A DNA stretch of 64,000 nucleotides from Breviolum minutum Mf 1.05b.01 (taxonomy: Eukaryota > Sar > Dinophyceae > Suessiales > Symbiodiniaceae), in assembly GCA_000507305.1 (NCBI GenBank), contig DF241180.1, forward strand, positions 1-64,000, given 5' to 3'. The first letter of the stretch is position 1, and each line of letters starts with the position of its first letter. Shown one piece after another: positions 1 through 10,499 of the stretch. The notes below the pieces were generated by a model, which worked only from the letters and a program-made list of their open reading frames with translations, ran no database searches and was not told the DNA's origin. The translations under genes and the position numbers were made by a program.

Positions 1-470
1 AATATAACCTTTTTTTTGGTTATGTTAAATATCTGGGGGTCAATTGTTTTTTGTTACTTTTCACCTAAAGAATACCACAAAGGCGGTCCTGTTTTCCTCT
101 TTTGTTTCCCAACTTCAGGGCCACCCTGCCCGATTTTCACACGCGTCTTGAAGTAGAAGGTCGCACGTTGCTTGTGCGTAGAACCTTCCAAGAGTGGCAC
201 GTTGCTTGGGCGTAGACACCTTCGAATTGGGAGGATCGGTGATGCCAATGACCATCATGATCATTTTACTATGGTGCATGTTCCGTTCATTTTCCTCAGC
301 AAATCTGGCATCCAATGATCCTGTTGGGTCCACAACTCCTGCTAACAGCTCAATAACCTCTAAAAATACAGGTTTTAAGCTTCAAACTGACGAATGGATA
401 GATAGAGTCTAAGAGAATACAATCATACAACAAACCCCAGAGAGCGTGCAAATGCAGTAGAAATTGATTT
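1..470. other. Gene-free stretch
   Basis: Only short incidental frames are seen, none with splice signals or recognisable motifs. A short direct repeat, GGCACGTTGCTT-like, occurs around 160-215. Nothing else is supportable. Confidence 0.4.
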
Positions 471-477
471 TTGGAAA

Positions 478-655
478 ATCGGTCACTTGCGGTCACTTGC
501 GGTCACTTGCTCCCGGCGGTCACTTGCGGTCACTTGCGGTCACTTCGGCGGTCACTTGCCTCTGGCGGTCACTTGCGGTCACTTGGGCGGTCACTTGCGG
601 TCACTTGCTCCCGGTGGTCACTTCGGCGATCACTTGTAGTCACTTCGGGGGGCGC
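478..655. repeat. 10-bp minisatellite (GCGGTCACTT)n, array 1
   Basis: Head-to-tail copies of GCGGTCACTT, interrupted by variants such as GCTCCCGGCGGTCACTT. The unit is 10 bp, so all frames stay partly open and the short ORFs across it are artefacts. Downstream (740-840) lie two GGAAAAT/ATTTTCC stretches and a GTGCTCAATGAAAAC box that also accompanies the second array at 5.4 kb, so array and flanks look like one repeated module. Confidence 0.9.
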
Positions 656-839
656 CTGTGGGCAGAGCCCAGTGACTGTACATACGGGTTGGTGTTCCAT
701 GTGGGAGAAAGTTTGGGCATTCTGTCGCTCGGAAAATTCCTGATATTTTCCAGGCCGGTGCTTGGAAAATATCCGACATTTTCCAGGCCATAGTTCTTAC
801 CTCCCGACAGCGCAGCCTGCGTGCTCAATGAAAACATGA

Positions 840-2730
840 TGCAAAAACCTGAAGTTTTTATCCTACATACCTGGAGCTCTAACGACCTCTATGTGTTCAA
901 GGTCAAATTGTTAATTCCGCAAAAGAAAGGCCCAAACATCAACCAACACAAGGGTCATTTAGCTTCCAGGTAATTATAAGATGTGGTGAAGGGAGAATGT
1001 GGCATACAGTATCCGTGTGATTGAAGATGCTTGCAAACCATTCAGCAACATGCACAGTGTTTTGCACGGAATCAAATCAAGGTTCGGTCATTCATCGCTT
1101 TCAGCTACAGTCCAGCGGAGAAAGTCACCATGCACGTACAGCTTGAATGCTTTGAGCTACTGGATGGGAAGTTCCACTACTCACATTGCCAACGCGCAGG
1201 GTTTCCAGTACGGTTGCTACGCTTTACTTGATTCTGCTTACTTCCATCCCGACGACGCAGGCCCGGAATGCTTTGGCACTGATTTTTTTGCCGCTACCAA
1301 TACAGAGCCATGAACCTTCTCCAGGCCTGTGTATGTTCTTGAGTGGATGTCCTGTTTGGAGACGTTGTTTATGAGTCATGGGCCATGCGTAGGTTAGGTT
1401 GTTTCCTGCAATGGACGAGGCGCTGTATATAGTGCCAGTATGATGTGATGTGCTTCTGTCGTGGTCAGGTTGGCCAGCGGCTCGAATTCTGCAGACTTCA
1501 CATCGAGTTTGACGAGACCCAGCAATGCCAAGCAATATCCATTGGCTGGATCAAGACTTCGGCGTCTTTTCCTGTGATGGTGTCTTGTTTTGTTTGGCCA
1601 GGGATAGATGAGTGGGTGGTTGGCAGCGAGTCATTACCTGAAGTGAAGTTGTCTTGGCAGTTTCCAAGTTCGTTTTCATTAAATTAAATGTAACAACAAT
1701 CAAGTCTGTAAAGTGCATCAATGGCTTTCATGGCCAGAGCATGCAAGGTATCAAAGGCGAATCTTTTGACCTATTGCAATGCACGGGCAAGGAGACAGGG
1801 CAAGGTTTCTTTCATGAACTTCTGAGTGATAAATGTTTGTTTCAGTTCTTCGTGAAGTTCTTTCACTTACTTTTCAGTTTCTTTCGGAAAACAACTAGTG
1901 ACTAGTGACCACTGACCGATGAAGTACAGTATCGTTGTGTGTATCCACTTCAAATAGATAGATCCCGGCCACACATGCCACAGAATGCGCAAGGAGTACG
2001 AACTTGGTTTTACCGCCGCAGACACTCCGTTCGACAGCAGCTGGGTCACTTTGGAATGCATTGGTGTCCAGCCAGCCTGTGCACCCTCTCAGATTCTTGT
2101 GCGGCAGAATGGAGAGTCGGCGTCCTTTTTGCTTATGTGCAACCAAACCAACCTTTGATGGTGAGCCGTGTATGTATGTCCTCCATTTAATTCTGATGAT
2201 GAAAACACAGTGTAAGGTTGGTCAGATTATTCGAACATCTTCCTGATCACGCTTGTCAGCGATTGGGCGTCGAGCGACCAAAAATTGTCCAGATGTTTGG
2301 CAAAGGGGTTGCCACAGAACGCGGCGCTACTACATCACAACTGCCTTGCGTAACTCTTTTGTTGTTTAGATTAGAATTAGGTTACGGTTAGATGGAAAGT
2401 TGTTCAAATCCAGCAACGGAGCAGTTGGATCTGTGAGACACATCCGCAAAGCCGCTCCGAGGCACGAAGGCAACCACATTGGGCTGGCATTGGGATTGGC
2501 AGCATGTAGCTTGGCAGATGTACATGCAGTATGCGCGTTGTGTACTGTTCTGTTCTGGATTACTAATACGCATGCCGCATGACATATACACGTCAGACTG
2601 GGACATTTGAGGTTTTGCACTGCAAACATCCTTGCAGCGGGGAAGTGCTTTTTTGATTTGATGCTTCATGCTGCGCGCTACATCTACGCTAATATCAGAG
2701 TGATGTACCAAAGGCAGCCTTCGTATTCGT
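840..2730. other. Gene-poor stretch
   Basis: Mixed-composition DNA with frames up to about 100 codons on both strands and none preferred. I see no domain, no run of consistent splice signals and no TIR element. A hidden gene with microexons cannot be excluded. Confidence 0.3.
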
Positions 2731-2734
2731 ATGT

Positions 2735-2872
2735 TTGTTTTGTTTTGTTTTGTTTTGGTTTGTTTGTTGGTTTGTTTTTTGCTTTTTGCTTGTGATTTTT
2801 TCTGTGTTTTTTTGTTTATGTTTTTGTTTGTTTGTTTGTTTGTTTGTTTGTTTCTTTGTATTGTTTTGTTTT
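2735..2872. repeat. TTTTG / TTTG simple repeat
   Basis: Two T/G-rich blocks: TTTTG repeats near 2737-2757 and TTTG repeats near 2821-2852, with T-rich linker. Frames across it (poly-Phe/Cys or poly-Lys/Asn) are artefacts. Confidence 0.85.
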
Positions 2873-2879
2873 GGTTCAA

Positions 2880-3750
2880 TTAGCTTAGTCAGCTCGTCGC
2901 TCCCGCAGCAAGTGCTTGTTGCAATGATCGTCTGAACAGGCCTCGCGATTGGTGGGGACAGTATGCAAAAGCAGTTCTTCGCCGGTGTAGCTCTGAGCGC
3001 AACGACAGTGATAGTGATGAAGAGGTGGCTTCAGCAAACGGACGCAAAGCAGCTACAGCTCAAGCGTTTGCTGATGTGTTCAATGGGAATTGGAGAGGTT
3101 GGACTGAGGAGGGTTTGCTTTTTGGGATGCCAGTGCGGGTGTCGGACAACTGAGGAATTGAAATCAAAGGCAGCCTCACTTTTCTGTATGTTTGTGATGG
3201 CCAGCCGGCCAAAAGTACCTGCGTTGTCGAGATGGTTGCGTTGTAGTGACACAGCAAAGTGGTTTCTGCTTGCATTTGCCACCCACGGTATATATATGAA
3301 AGCAACCATGGCAATGTACATTTAAAGGGCCCAAAGGACAACCCAATTCGCCCAAATATGCATCAGCTTGTAGCAGCTGTCAACGCAGATGTGTTTACCG
3401 TTTCCCAAAACGCAGATGCTGCGTCTGCCTTCCTGTTGCCTGTACTCCCTGAGTGCAAGATCACGCGGGTTCGCGCCAAGAAATCATCAGAATGGGTCTT
3501 GCACCCGGGCACGCCATGCAACATTGCGCTGAGTTTACACATCACAGAGCCAACTGAGCACTTGCCTTTTGGTTGTTCAAGCAACAGTCAGAGCCCTGGT
3601 TTAATTTGATCTGTGCCGCTATGCCTGGTGATGTCCCGTTTCATGATGGGTTTGAAAGCGGATGCTGACGACGATCACGATATCGATGAATGGGGCATGG
3701 CCACCCTTAATTCCATTTTCAAGACACTGATTCGTGATGTTCGTGCGCTT
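2880..3750. other. Gene-poor stretch
   Basis: Several overlapping frames of 70-120 codons occur on both strands (3060-3340, 3259-3609). They overlap one another in all frames and show no motif or splice structure, so none is called. Confidence 0.3.
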
Positions 3751-3756
3751 GATGGC

Positions 3757-3767
3757 GGTGATCATGG

Positions 3768-3802
<35 letters not shown>

Positions 3803-4162
3803 GTGATGACGATGCTGCTGCTGATGATGATGATGAAGATGATGATGATGAAACTGGTGTTGAGGATGATGATGTTGATAATGATGGTGATGATGATCAT
3901 GATGATGACGCAGATGATGATGACGATGATGACGATGATGATGATGATGGTGATGATGGTGATGACGATGCTGCTGCTGATGATGATGATGATGAAGATT
4001 ATGATGAAGATGATGATGATCAAACTGGTGTTAAGGATGATGATGCTGATGATGATGATGGTGATGATGATCATGATGATGACGCTGATGACGCTGATGA
4101 TGATGACGATGATGACGATGATGACGATGATGACGATGATGACGATGATGATGATGATGACT
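3757..4162. repeat. Imperfect (GAT/GAC)n microsatellite, about 400 bp
   Basis: Long GAT/GAC trinucleotide tract with two internal copies of a longer segment containing GATGCTGCTGCTGATGATG followed by an AAACTGGTGTT-type break, about 170 bp apart (near 3815-3860 and 3970-4035). The internal duplication shows growth by unequal exchange or slippage of a higher-order unit. The plus-strand frame through it is poly-Asp and the minus-strand frame poly-Ile/His; neither is called as a gene. Confidence 0.9.
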
Positions 4163-4284
4163 CAGATTCTGCAGGCAAAGGTGGATTAAGGTCACGCCGG
4201 AGTTAGCGGCGCTGGGCTGTTTGGACCCACGCTTTCTTGACTCAGTGGAAGAGTTCTGCCATGGCTGCCCACAAGTCTCCTTTC

Positions 4285-4985
4285 GAATTACATTAGGTTT
4301 GGGCATATGTAAAGTATGTACCGAGGCAGTCCATTGCGTAGCACTTTGAACACGGGTTACATTAGGTTTGGGCATGTGCAAATTATGTACCGAGGCAGTC
4401 CATTCCGTAGCACTTTGAACACGGGTTACATTAGGTTTGGCATGTGTAAAGTATGTACCGAGGCAGTCCATTCCGTAGCACTTTGAACATGGGTTGCATT
4501 TGGTTTGGGCATGTGTAAAGCATGTACCGNCAAATTATGTACCGAGGCAGTCCATTCCGTAGCACTTGTAACACGGGTTACACTAGGTTTGGGCATGTGC
4601 AAATTATGAACCGAGGCAGTCCATTCCGTAGCTTTTTGAACATGGGTTACATTAGGTTTGGGCATGTGTAAACTTTATACCGAGGCAATCCATTCCGTAG
4701 CACTTTGAGCACGGGTTACATTAGGTTTGGGCATGTGTAAAGTATGTACCGAAGCAGTCCATTGCGTAGCACGTTGAACACGGGTTACATTANCGGGTTA
4801 CGGTTCGGGCACGTGTAAAGTAACTATGTACCGAAGCAGTCCATTGCGTAGCACTTTGAACACGGGTTACATTTTAGGTTTGGGCATGTGTAAAGTATGT
4901 GCCGAAGCAGTCCATTGCGTAGCACTTTGAACACGAGTTACATTAGGTTTGGGCATGTGTAAAGCATGTACCGAAGCGTTGGACA
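4285..4985. repeat. 69-bp satellite array, about 10 units
   Basis: Tandem units carrying GGGCATGTGTAAAGTATGTA, then ACCGAGGCAGTCCATTCCGTAGC and a TTTGAACACGGGTTACATT-type tail. Spacing of the GTAGCAC core is mostly 69 bp. Two single Ns (4530, 4793) sit at places where a unit breaks off, so the array is probably collapsed or misjoined. Because 69 is 23 codons the minus strand stays open (repeating ...EWTASVHTLHMPKPNVT...); this is judged a consequence of unit length. A related array lies at 38.4-39.5 kb. Confidence 0.9.
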
Positions 4986-5374
4986 TGTGTGAAGTATGTA
5001 AAACATGCAGTGTATCATCAAGCGCACAAGAAAAGATGAATTGCTCAGCGCCGCTAAGTCCGACGTGAGCAAAAAGGTTTTGTTTCGATACTCCTCACAC
5101 TGCTCATCTCTGCAATCCTCTCGAACATTTCATTTATCAAACTCTCCATACACTGTCTTCTTAGCTTTTGGGATATCCGGCGTCTAGTCTCTGAAGTGCA
5201 TCCTCTCTCTTTAGAATATGAGGCTTGAAAGAAAGCTTCCTTGTGATGTTGCTGTCTGCCCGGAGAATGCCGAACATTTTCCATAAGCTGAGCCGGAAAA
5301 TGCTGCACATTTTCCATGACCACTGCTATAATTCGTCACTTGCGGCCGCTCAACGGGAGACAAATGCGAATGGA

Positions 5375-5545
5375 CACTACTTGCGGTCACTTGCGGTCAC
5401 TTGCGGCCACTTGCGGTCACTTGCTCTCGGCGGTCACTTGCGGTCTCTCGGCGGTCACTTGCGGTCACTTGCGGGCACTCGCGGTCATTTGCGGTCACTT
5501 GCTCTCGGCGGTCACTTGCGGTCACTTGCGGTCACTCGAGTGGCT
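5375..5545. repeat. 10-bp minisatellite (GCGGTCACTT)n, array 2
   Basis: Same 10-mer as the array at 478-655, again with GCTCTCGGCGGTCACTT variants. It is preceded by GGAAAATGC...CATTTTCC segments (5265-5320) and followed by GCAGCC-CACGTGCTCAATGAAAAC (5588-5612), the same accessory boxes as array 1 but in a different order relative to the array. Confidence 0.9.
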
Positions 5546-5619
5546 GCAAGTGACTGCAAGTGGCTGATTTTCCGAAAATCAAATACCGCGCAGCCCACGT
5601 GCTCAATGAAAACGCACAA

Positions 5620-6470
5620 TGCACTATCTCAGTGCAAAATCCTTCATTTCATGACACCTTGGATTTGCATTGTTTCATGGGTTCCATTTTTCCCATAGCA
5701 TCCATGTATTGCATATTTACCTAAATTTACCCCATATCTTACCATTGTAAACTACGGTAAAGACTCCAGTCCCAGAGAGCATCTGGGAATGATCCCTGTA
5801 CATAACATGGGGCCCCCGGCCATCCGAACGTTCCATGACCGCTGTGATGGCTGAATGCATCTTCTCAACGGTCATGGCTTCCTGTAAGAAAAACGTCACA
5901 CCCTGGATGAGTGTCAAACCCTGTACACACTGGAAGGTTAGCATGGACAATGGAACCTGAGAATATGTATGTACACCCCTGGAAGAGGAAAACCATCTTC
6001 CAAACCATCATTTTCAGGTTCTATGTTAATTTTCGCGGGGTGTATGTTCTAATTTCATTAAGGTACCCTAAAACCCTAAGAGAAGTATAATGACAAATGA
6101 TAACAAAGGCGACAAAAATAGGACCGCGACTCCCCTTCCAATTGAATAGGATTGATGGGTGGCTTCTTCATCCAAGACCCAGCTGAGCAAAGCATGGGCC
6201 AACGACAAATCCCATGCGAAAATATAACTTGAGAGAAACACATGTGATGTTGGTTTGAGTAGGACTTTCCAAAAATAGAATTTTGGATGTCAACATTAAA
6301 ATAGACTTCATTTTTCACAAAACTTTCTGACAACCTCAGTTGCCAGTGATGATTGCTGACTGGTGAAAATCCCATGCCTTCTCGAAGGAAGGAAAAGTGG
6401 TCAAAAGTCAAAAGGTGCAATGATTCGAAACCACACAAATTGAATAGATGTACTGGAAAGCCATCTACAT
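5620..6470. other. Gene-free stretch with degenerate TIR-element remnants
   Basis: Around 5700-5795 is a decayed copy of the TTTACCTACAT palindrome family. Around 5985-6050 is the CATTTTCAGGTTC...TGTTAATTTTCG end of the GAAACTAAC family. No coding segment is supportable. Confidence 0.4.
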
Positions 6471-6477
6471 ACCCAAT

Positions 6478-6570
6478 ATAGGATCCATGGGACTGGTATG
6501 TTTACCTACATGAAGGGTAAATGTTTATGGTAAACGTAGGTAAGTAAAAATCCAGTTGCATGGATCCTAT
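6478..6570. mobile_element. TIR palindrome, GGATCC/TTTACCTACAT family
   Basis: Ends TAGGATCCATG...CATGGATCCTA are perfect inverted repeats, with inner arms TTTACCTACAT and ATGGTAAACGTAGGTAA. No coding capacity. Same family as 35211-35314. Confidence 0.75.
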
Positions 6571-7201
6571 GGGATACAGGAATAAGTACATGAAGTCGGT
6601 CGTCGTACCCAATAATCTCAGCAATTGAAGAAACAGCTGTTTTCGTTTGAATCTGAAGCACAATGTATCGATATGCATATATATCCCTCTGCTGCCCGTT
6701 GAACATGTACTCATGGACCGACCCATGGTGTCCTTTGAAACTCAGCATAGGGACTCATCCACTTCAATGGCGTACATCATATGTAAATATAAATATAACA
6801 AATACAACTTATCATTACAGCCATGTTTTCTCCCGAAACAACGTTGGTGTGAGGAACTTCAGGAAAAAATCCTCTACTTCCCTATGTAGATTGCGGCCAC
6901 TTGAACCTTGAACTTTGAAAAAACCGAGAGAGCCATGAGAGAGCCCAAGAAGCCCGAAAATTGTATCACTCCATTTGGGGTTTGTGAGGTATAACCGTTC
7001 CAATAACCCATATCCGGCTGAGGTATCCGTTAAAACAATATTTCAACCAAGTGCGTTGGGCTTGTTTACTTGTTTGGATAAGTTGGCACCCAACTCATAG
7101 AAATACACCCCCAAGGTAAACGGCGTGCATTTTGATCATTGGCCAGCTATGACTCCCAATGGACGCTCAGAAAGGTGATGAGTTTTTTTTTTGTGAGTAT
7201 A

Positions 7202-7358
7202 TGTGCCAGGGTCTACACTCCTTATATTGGGATGGTCATCCCACTTTTAATAGGGAATCCTTATAACGGGTATATAAACCCCTACTATTGGGTTGATTGA
7301 TGACCATCCCCTATTATATGATATATGGACAATAATGGGAGTTTAGACCCCAGCACAT
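7202..7358. mobile_element. TIR element, single copy seen
   Basis: TGTGCCAGGGTCTA...ACTCC at the left is matched by GGAGTTTAGACCCCAGCACA at the right. Inner palindromes (TGGGATGGTCATCCC; ATTGATGACCATCCCC) extend it into a hairpin of about 157 bp. No second copy of this end sequence was noticed in the window. Confidence 0.65.
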
Positions 7359-7359
7359 A

Positions 7360-8215
7360 GAACCATTTTCCTCCATGTTCTACTTCTATATGGGTGATAT
7401 TCAAATCCAAATTTTATGTGGCCATTTTGGAAGTCCGCAAATTCCTAAAACAACGTTCTAACAGGTGACCATGAAAACCGCACTGACACACCGACCATCC
7501 TCAGCTGCAGCGCGCATGGCCAGTAAAGTACCGAGCCTTAAAGGATGATGTTTTTCCTGTGAAGTGTTTCTTCCATCTCATGAGGGATGTCTCCAAAAAA
7601 AAAACGTCAAACAAAAACCTGAGAAACCGGGTCGTTTTACTATGTATACTATATAGTCATAATTGACGTTGAAAAACATGTTTTTCTTCGACCAATTAGT
7701 TTCAGAGTTAAGCAGAAAAAAGGCCAAGAAATAGGAGGTCCTGGCAGCCCCAAGAAGTTCACAAAACATTTATTTTTTCAGGCCGATCCGTTGTTGCGAT
7801 TCTGCTGATAGTTCAAAGAGCTGATCGGTCACATTTCTTTCAGGAACAATACATATATATCTATAACCCTCTTAATTGATATCCAGATACCCAAAGTTGC
7901 CATATTTGAAAGGAGATGCATTTCCCAAACCATCATTTTCATGTTTGGCATCTATATTTACATTACACTTTGGGGGTGTATATAAAATGTATATGAAATG
8001 TATCTACAAATTGGCATCTTGATTCTTGTTGCCGTATCTTACCATGGTCCTTCCATCCTACTCCAAAACCAAGAAAGTGTTTAGCAAACACCAAAGACCT
8101 TCCCCTTCATCTCTTTGCAAACTCATCTAACTCAACAAGGCAAACTCACAACCGAAGGCCATGTCGAATATTTTTAAGCCAAACAAATCAGAATCAATGG
8201 CCCATGCTATTTTTC
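7360..8215. other. Gene-free stretch
   Basis: AT-rich DNA with a remnant of the CATTTTCA...GGGGGTGTA repeat end near 7930-7980. No exon with both splice sites was found. Confidence 0.35.
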
Positions 8216-8220
8216 AAATG

Positions 8221-8298
8221 CTCCATGTACGGAATATTTACCTACATTTACCCAAAAACGTAAGCCAAAATGTGGGTAAATATTCCAGTCCCATGGAG
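8221..8298. mobile_element. Degenerate TTTACCTACAT-family palindrome
   Basis: CTCCATGTACGGAATATTTACC at left pairs imperfectly with GGTAAATATTCCAGTCCCATGG at right. An eroded member of the family best seen at 35211-35314. Confidence 0.55.
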
Positions 8299-8725
8299 AA
8301 TATGGGTTTCTGAACCCGCTCTCATACCCGTGCGAAACAATATAAGCAATGACTGACTACATATGACCTGACAGGTAAGCTTCGAACGCACGTACAGCAG
8401 AAGTCAAGTCAAAGGTGAAAGATGCCTGCAGAGTCAAGTCAAAAAGTCAAGGCCCTTTTCCAGGGATATAATACCGGTACATTAGGGATTAGAAAGACCA
8501 ATTATATATTGTTCTAGTAGGGATCTATAATTAATCAACAATTCCAAGGGAATATTTTTCTTGATAGTCTTTGACTTCCAGGGGGCCTTTTTACCAACCC
8601 AAACAATGCAGGATTTCGAGTAAATCATTTCATTAACCCAAAACTAGATGTCCCCCCAAACAGCATTCAAACATGCTTAGGGCAAACCATCATGTCCATC
8701 CTCATTAAAGGGAGTGATCTATTGA

Positions 8726-8869
8726 AATATACTCAGCTAATGGCTAATTGTTGGTTTGGGGCCCGGTGGTTTGGGATTCTGAGGGTTTAATAACAGTCCC
8801 TTTCAGAAGGGGAACCCATTAATCCAAACGAACAACCCAAACCAACAATTAACCATTAGCTGATATACT
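8726..8869. mobile_element. TIR element with about 35-bp arms
   Basis: AATATACTCAGCTAATGG plus CTAATTGTTGGTTTGGG at left is matched by CCCAAACCAACAATTAACC plus ATTAGCTGATATACT at right. Arms are long and nearly identical around a 70-bp non-coding centre. It is followed by C10-A10 homopolymers (8871-8891). Confidence 0.75.
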
Positions 8870-9046
8870 GCCCCCCCCCCCAAAAAAAAAACAACGTTTT
8901 AGTTTTAGCGCAAAAACTGGTGGAACAAAACTCGGTAACGTAGCACCTGGGAGCTACGAAAAGGCATCTGGGGAGCCAACTTGGATGGAGAGGCTGAAGA
9001 GCTTTGAAACAAAAAAACATACACTCTGGTAAACTAACATACCCAT

Positions 9047-9113
9047 AGGATCAATGTATGCATGTATGTGCCTACAATTGCCATACAAATCAACCTTAAA
9101 TGTAGGTACAGTA
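9047..9113. mobile_element. Short TTTACCTACAT-family remnant
   Basis: CCCATAGGATCAATGTATG at left and AAATGTAGGTACAG at right; centre deleted relative to full-length relatives. Confidence 0.5.
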
Positions 9114-9117
9114 AATG

Positions 9118-9226
9118 CCCCCCCTGAAACTAACGTTTTCGCACCTGAAAATGGATAGTTGGAATACGATGGTTTCCTTTTCGGATGGCCTATTTTCAGG
9201 TGCGTTTGCTGTTAGTTTTGGGGTGG
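9118..9226. mobile_element. TIR element, GAAACTAAC family
   Basis: CCCCTGAAACTAACGTTTTCG at left matches the inverted GCTGTTAGTTTTGGGG at right. Inner arms CACCTGAAAATGG and CTATTTTCAGGTGCG. Relatives lie at 20786, 50039, 53191 and 61764. The inverted CCATTTTCAGG motif resembles a splice acceptor. Confidence 0.7.
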
Positions 9227-9564
9227 GTATCACCACAAAAAATCTGGGTTCTACGGGTTCTACCAGTTCTACCTTCAACATTCTGCTCAAATTGTCAGAT
9301 TTCACCTTCCCATGGATTTCCCTGAAATAGCCAAGGTCCCATTTCCCTTACAAAACCACAATTTGTTTTTTTTGGGGTCATATGAGGTTGCTATATTTTG
9401 ACCAGAACATTTATTGCAATGTCCAACCCCATGGTCTTGTATCAATATTCAGCCTGTTTTGTACTGCAAATTTATGATTATGCAAGTAATAAGGAATCGT
9501 ATCAACTCAAGGTCATCACCTTGCTGGTATTGATGTAGATAAACGTTGCCAACAACAACATACA

Positions 9565-9627
<63 letters not shown>

Positions 9628-9628
9628 A
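9565..9628. repeat. (ATC)n microsatellite
   Basis: About 21 uninterrupted ATC units. Its poly-Ser or poly-Met frames are not genes. Confidence 0.95.
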
Positions 9629-9727
9629 CCTACAACCTCCCCCCTATCTTTGGTGGATTCCAAATTGTTCCCCAAGTCAACATCTCTTTCCTTCAAACAA
9701 CCATCCTTCCCACACGTCACTCGTCAC

Positions 9728-9775
9728 CTGTGCATAGAGACTGTCATGCAGGTGAAGGATGGGGCGATATCCCAC
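9728..9775 (-). CDS. Predicted 16-codon exon (locus 1)
   Basis: On the minus strand a TTTTCTGCTGCAG acceptor opens a 48-base segment reading VGYRPILHLHDSLYAQ and ending at CACAG|GTGACG. It is phase 0 at both ends, so it joins in frame to the exon at 10107-10210 directly upstream. No function is recognised. An alternative plus-strand exon ending CATGCAG|GTGAAGG overlaps it and is less convincing. Called from open frame and splice signals only. Confidence 0.4.
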
Positions 9776-10106
9776 CTGCAGCAGAAAATTGTCACATACA
9801 CCCCTGAAGTTTTTCGCATTCAACCTGAAAAACCAATCTCTGGAAAAGGAGTTTTTCCATTTGGAAAACATCAATTTTTTAGGGGCTATGTTAGATTTTG
9901 GGGAAGGTAATTCGGATGCAAACAAGACGTGTCATCTGAAATAATGATGATTTCCTAACGTGTAATAAAGAAAACGTTCTTCCTTTTAGTTTTCACCCCA
10001 TTTTTTGTCTCCCCCCTCAAACAAAAACATATCCCAAAGTTGGCAAAAAGTTTTCGCCACTTTGGCGAAACAGAGATGTTGAACGTTGCAGCAGGACACC
10101 TTACAC

Positions 10107-10210
10107 CTTGAGCGACCCTTCCATCGACACAGGCTTCGCAGGGAGAAGCCATTCGGCAAGGCAATCCGACTGCCTGCGCGATCCAGGAATCCGAAGAAAA
10201 TGGTGGTTTT
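10107..10210 (-). CDS. Predicted 34-codon exon (locus 1)
   Basis: GC-rich segment between a CCCTGAG acceptor and a TCAAG|GTGTAAGG donor. In the frame that leaves phase 0 at the donor it reads NHHFLRIPGSRRQSDCLAEW followed by LLPAKPVSMEGSLK, and continues in phase into 9728-9775. A second frame is also open (SDSWIAQAVGLPCRMASPCE), so the frame is an inference. It lies about 100 bp from a GTGGTTGAACC-family element. Confidence 0.4.
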
Positions 10211-10221
10211 CTCAGGGAATT

Positions 10222-10407
10222 TCTATCAATTTCCATCACCTCAGCTGCTGAAAGTGTCATATGATATCCAACTAAAAGCATTTTTCAGGAATCTTCTAAT
10301 CTTCTCCTATAGTTGGTGGTTGAACCAAGCCATTTGAAGAAATATGAGTTCGTCAAATTGGGATCATTTTCCCAAGAACAAACATATTTCAAACCACCAC
10401 CTAAGCA
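10222..10407. repeat. Composite repeat: unique arm plus GTGGTTGAACC palindrome, copy 1
   Basis: The arm TTTCCATCACCTCAGCTG...GTCATATGATATCCAAC followed by CTTCTAATCTTCTCCTATA leads straight into a palindromic element (10311-10407) with ends GTTGGTGGTTGAACC and TTCAAACCACCACC. The same arm and palindrome occur in the same order at 25558-25744, so arm and element were copied together. Confidence 0.7.
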
Positions 10408-10499
10408 CCTAGAGGGGGGAAGGGCTTGGTTGGACACTTCTGAATTGCACTTTTTGGAGGGTTGGATCTTTAAAACCAAGTGATTGAAAGTGATGCTTT

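Noticed and set aside
478-655. CRISPR-like array
   Set aside because: Units are directly tandem with no unique spacers, and the DNA is eukaryotic.
2388-2879. 163-codon minus-strand frame with Lys/Asn/Gln start
   Set aside because: Its first third is the TTTTG/TTTG repeat read backwards and the remainder has no motif or splice support.
3613-4206. 197-codon Asp-rich plus-strand frame
   Set aside because: It is the GAT/GAC microsatellite read in one frame; flanks add no motif and the other frames are equally open.
4285-4985. 5S rRNA or tRNA gene cluster
   Set aside because: The 69-bp unit lacks tRNA A/B boxes and cloverleaf pairing, and does not resemble 5S rRNA or a spliced-leader gene.
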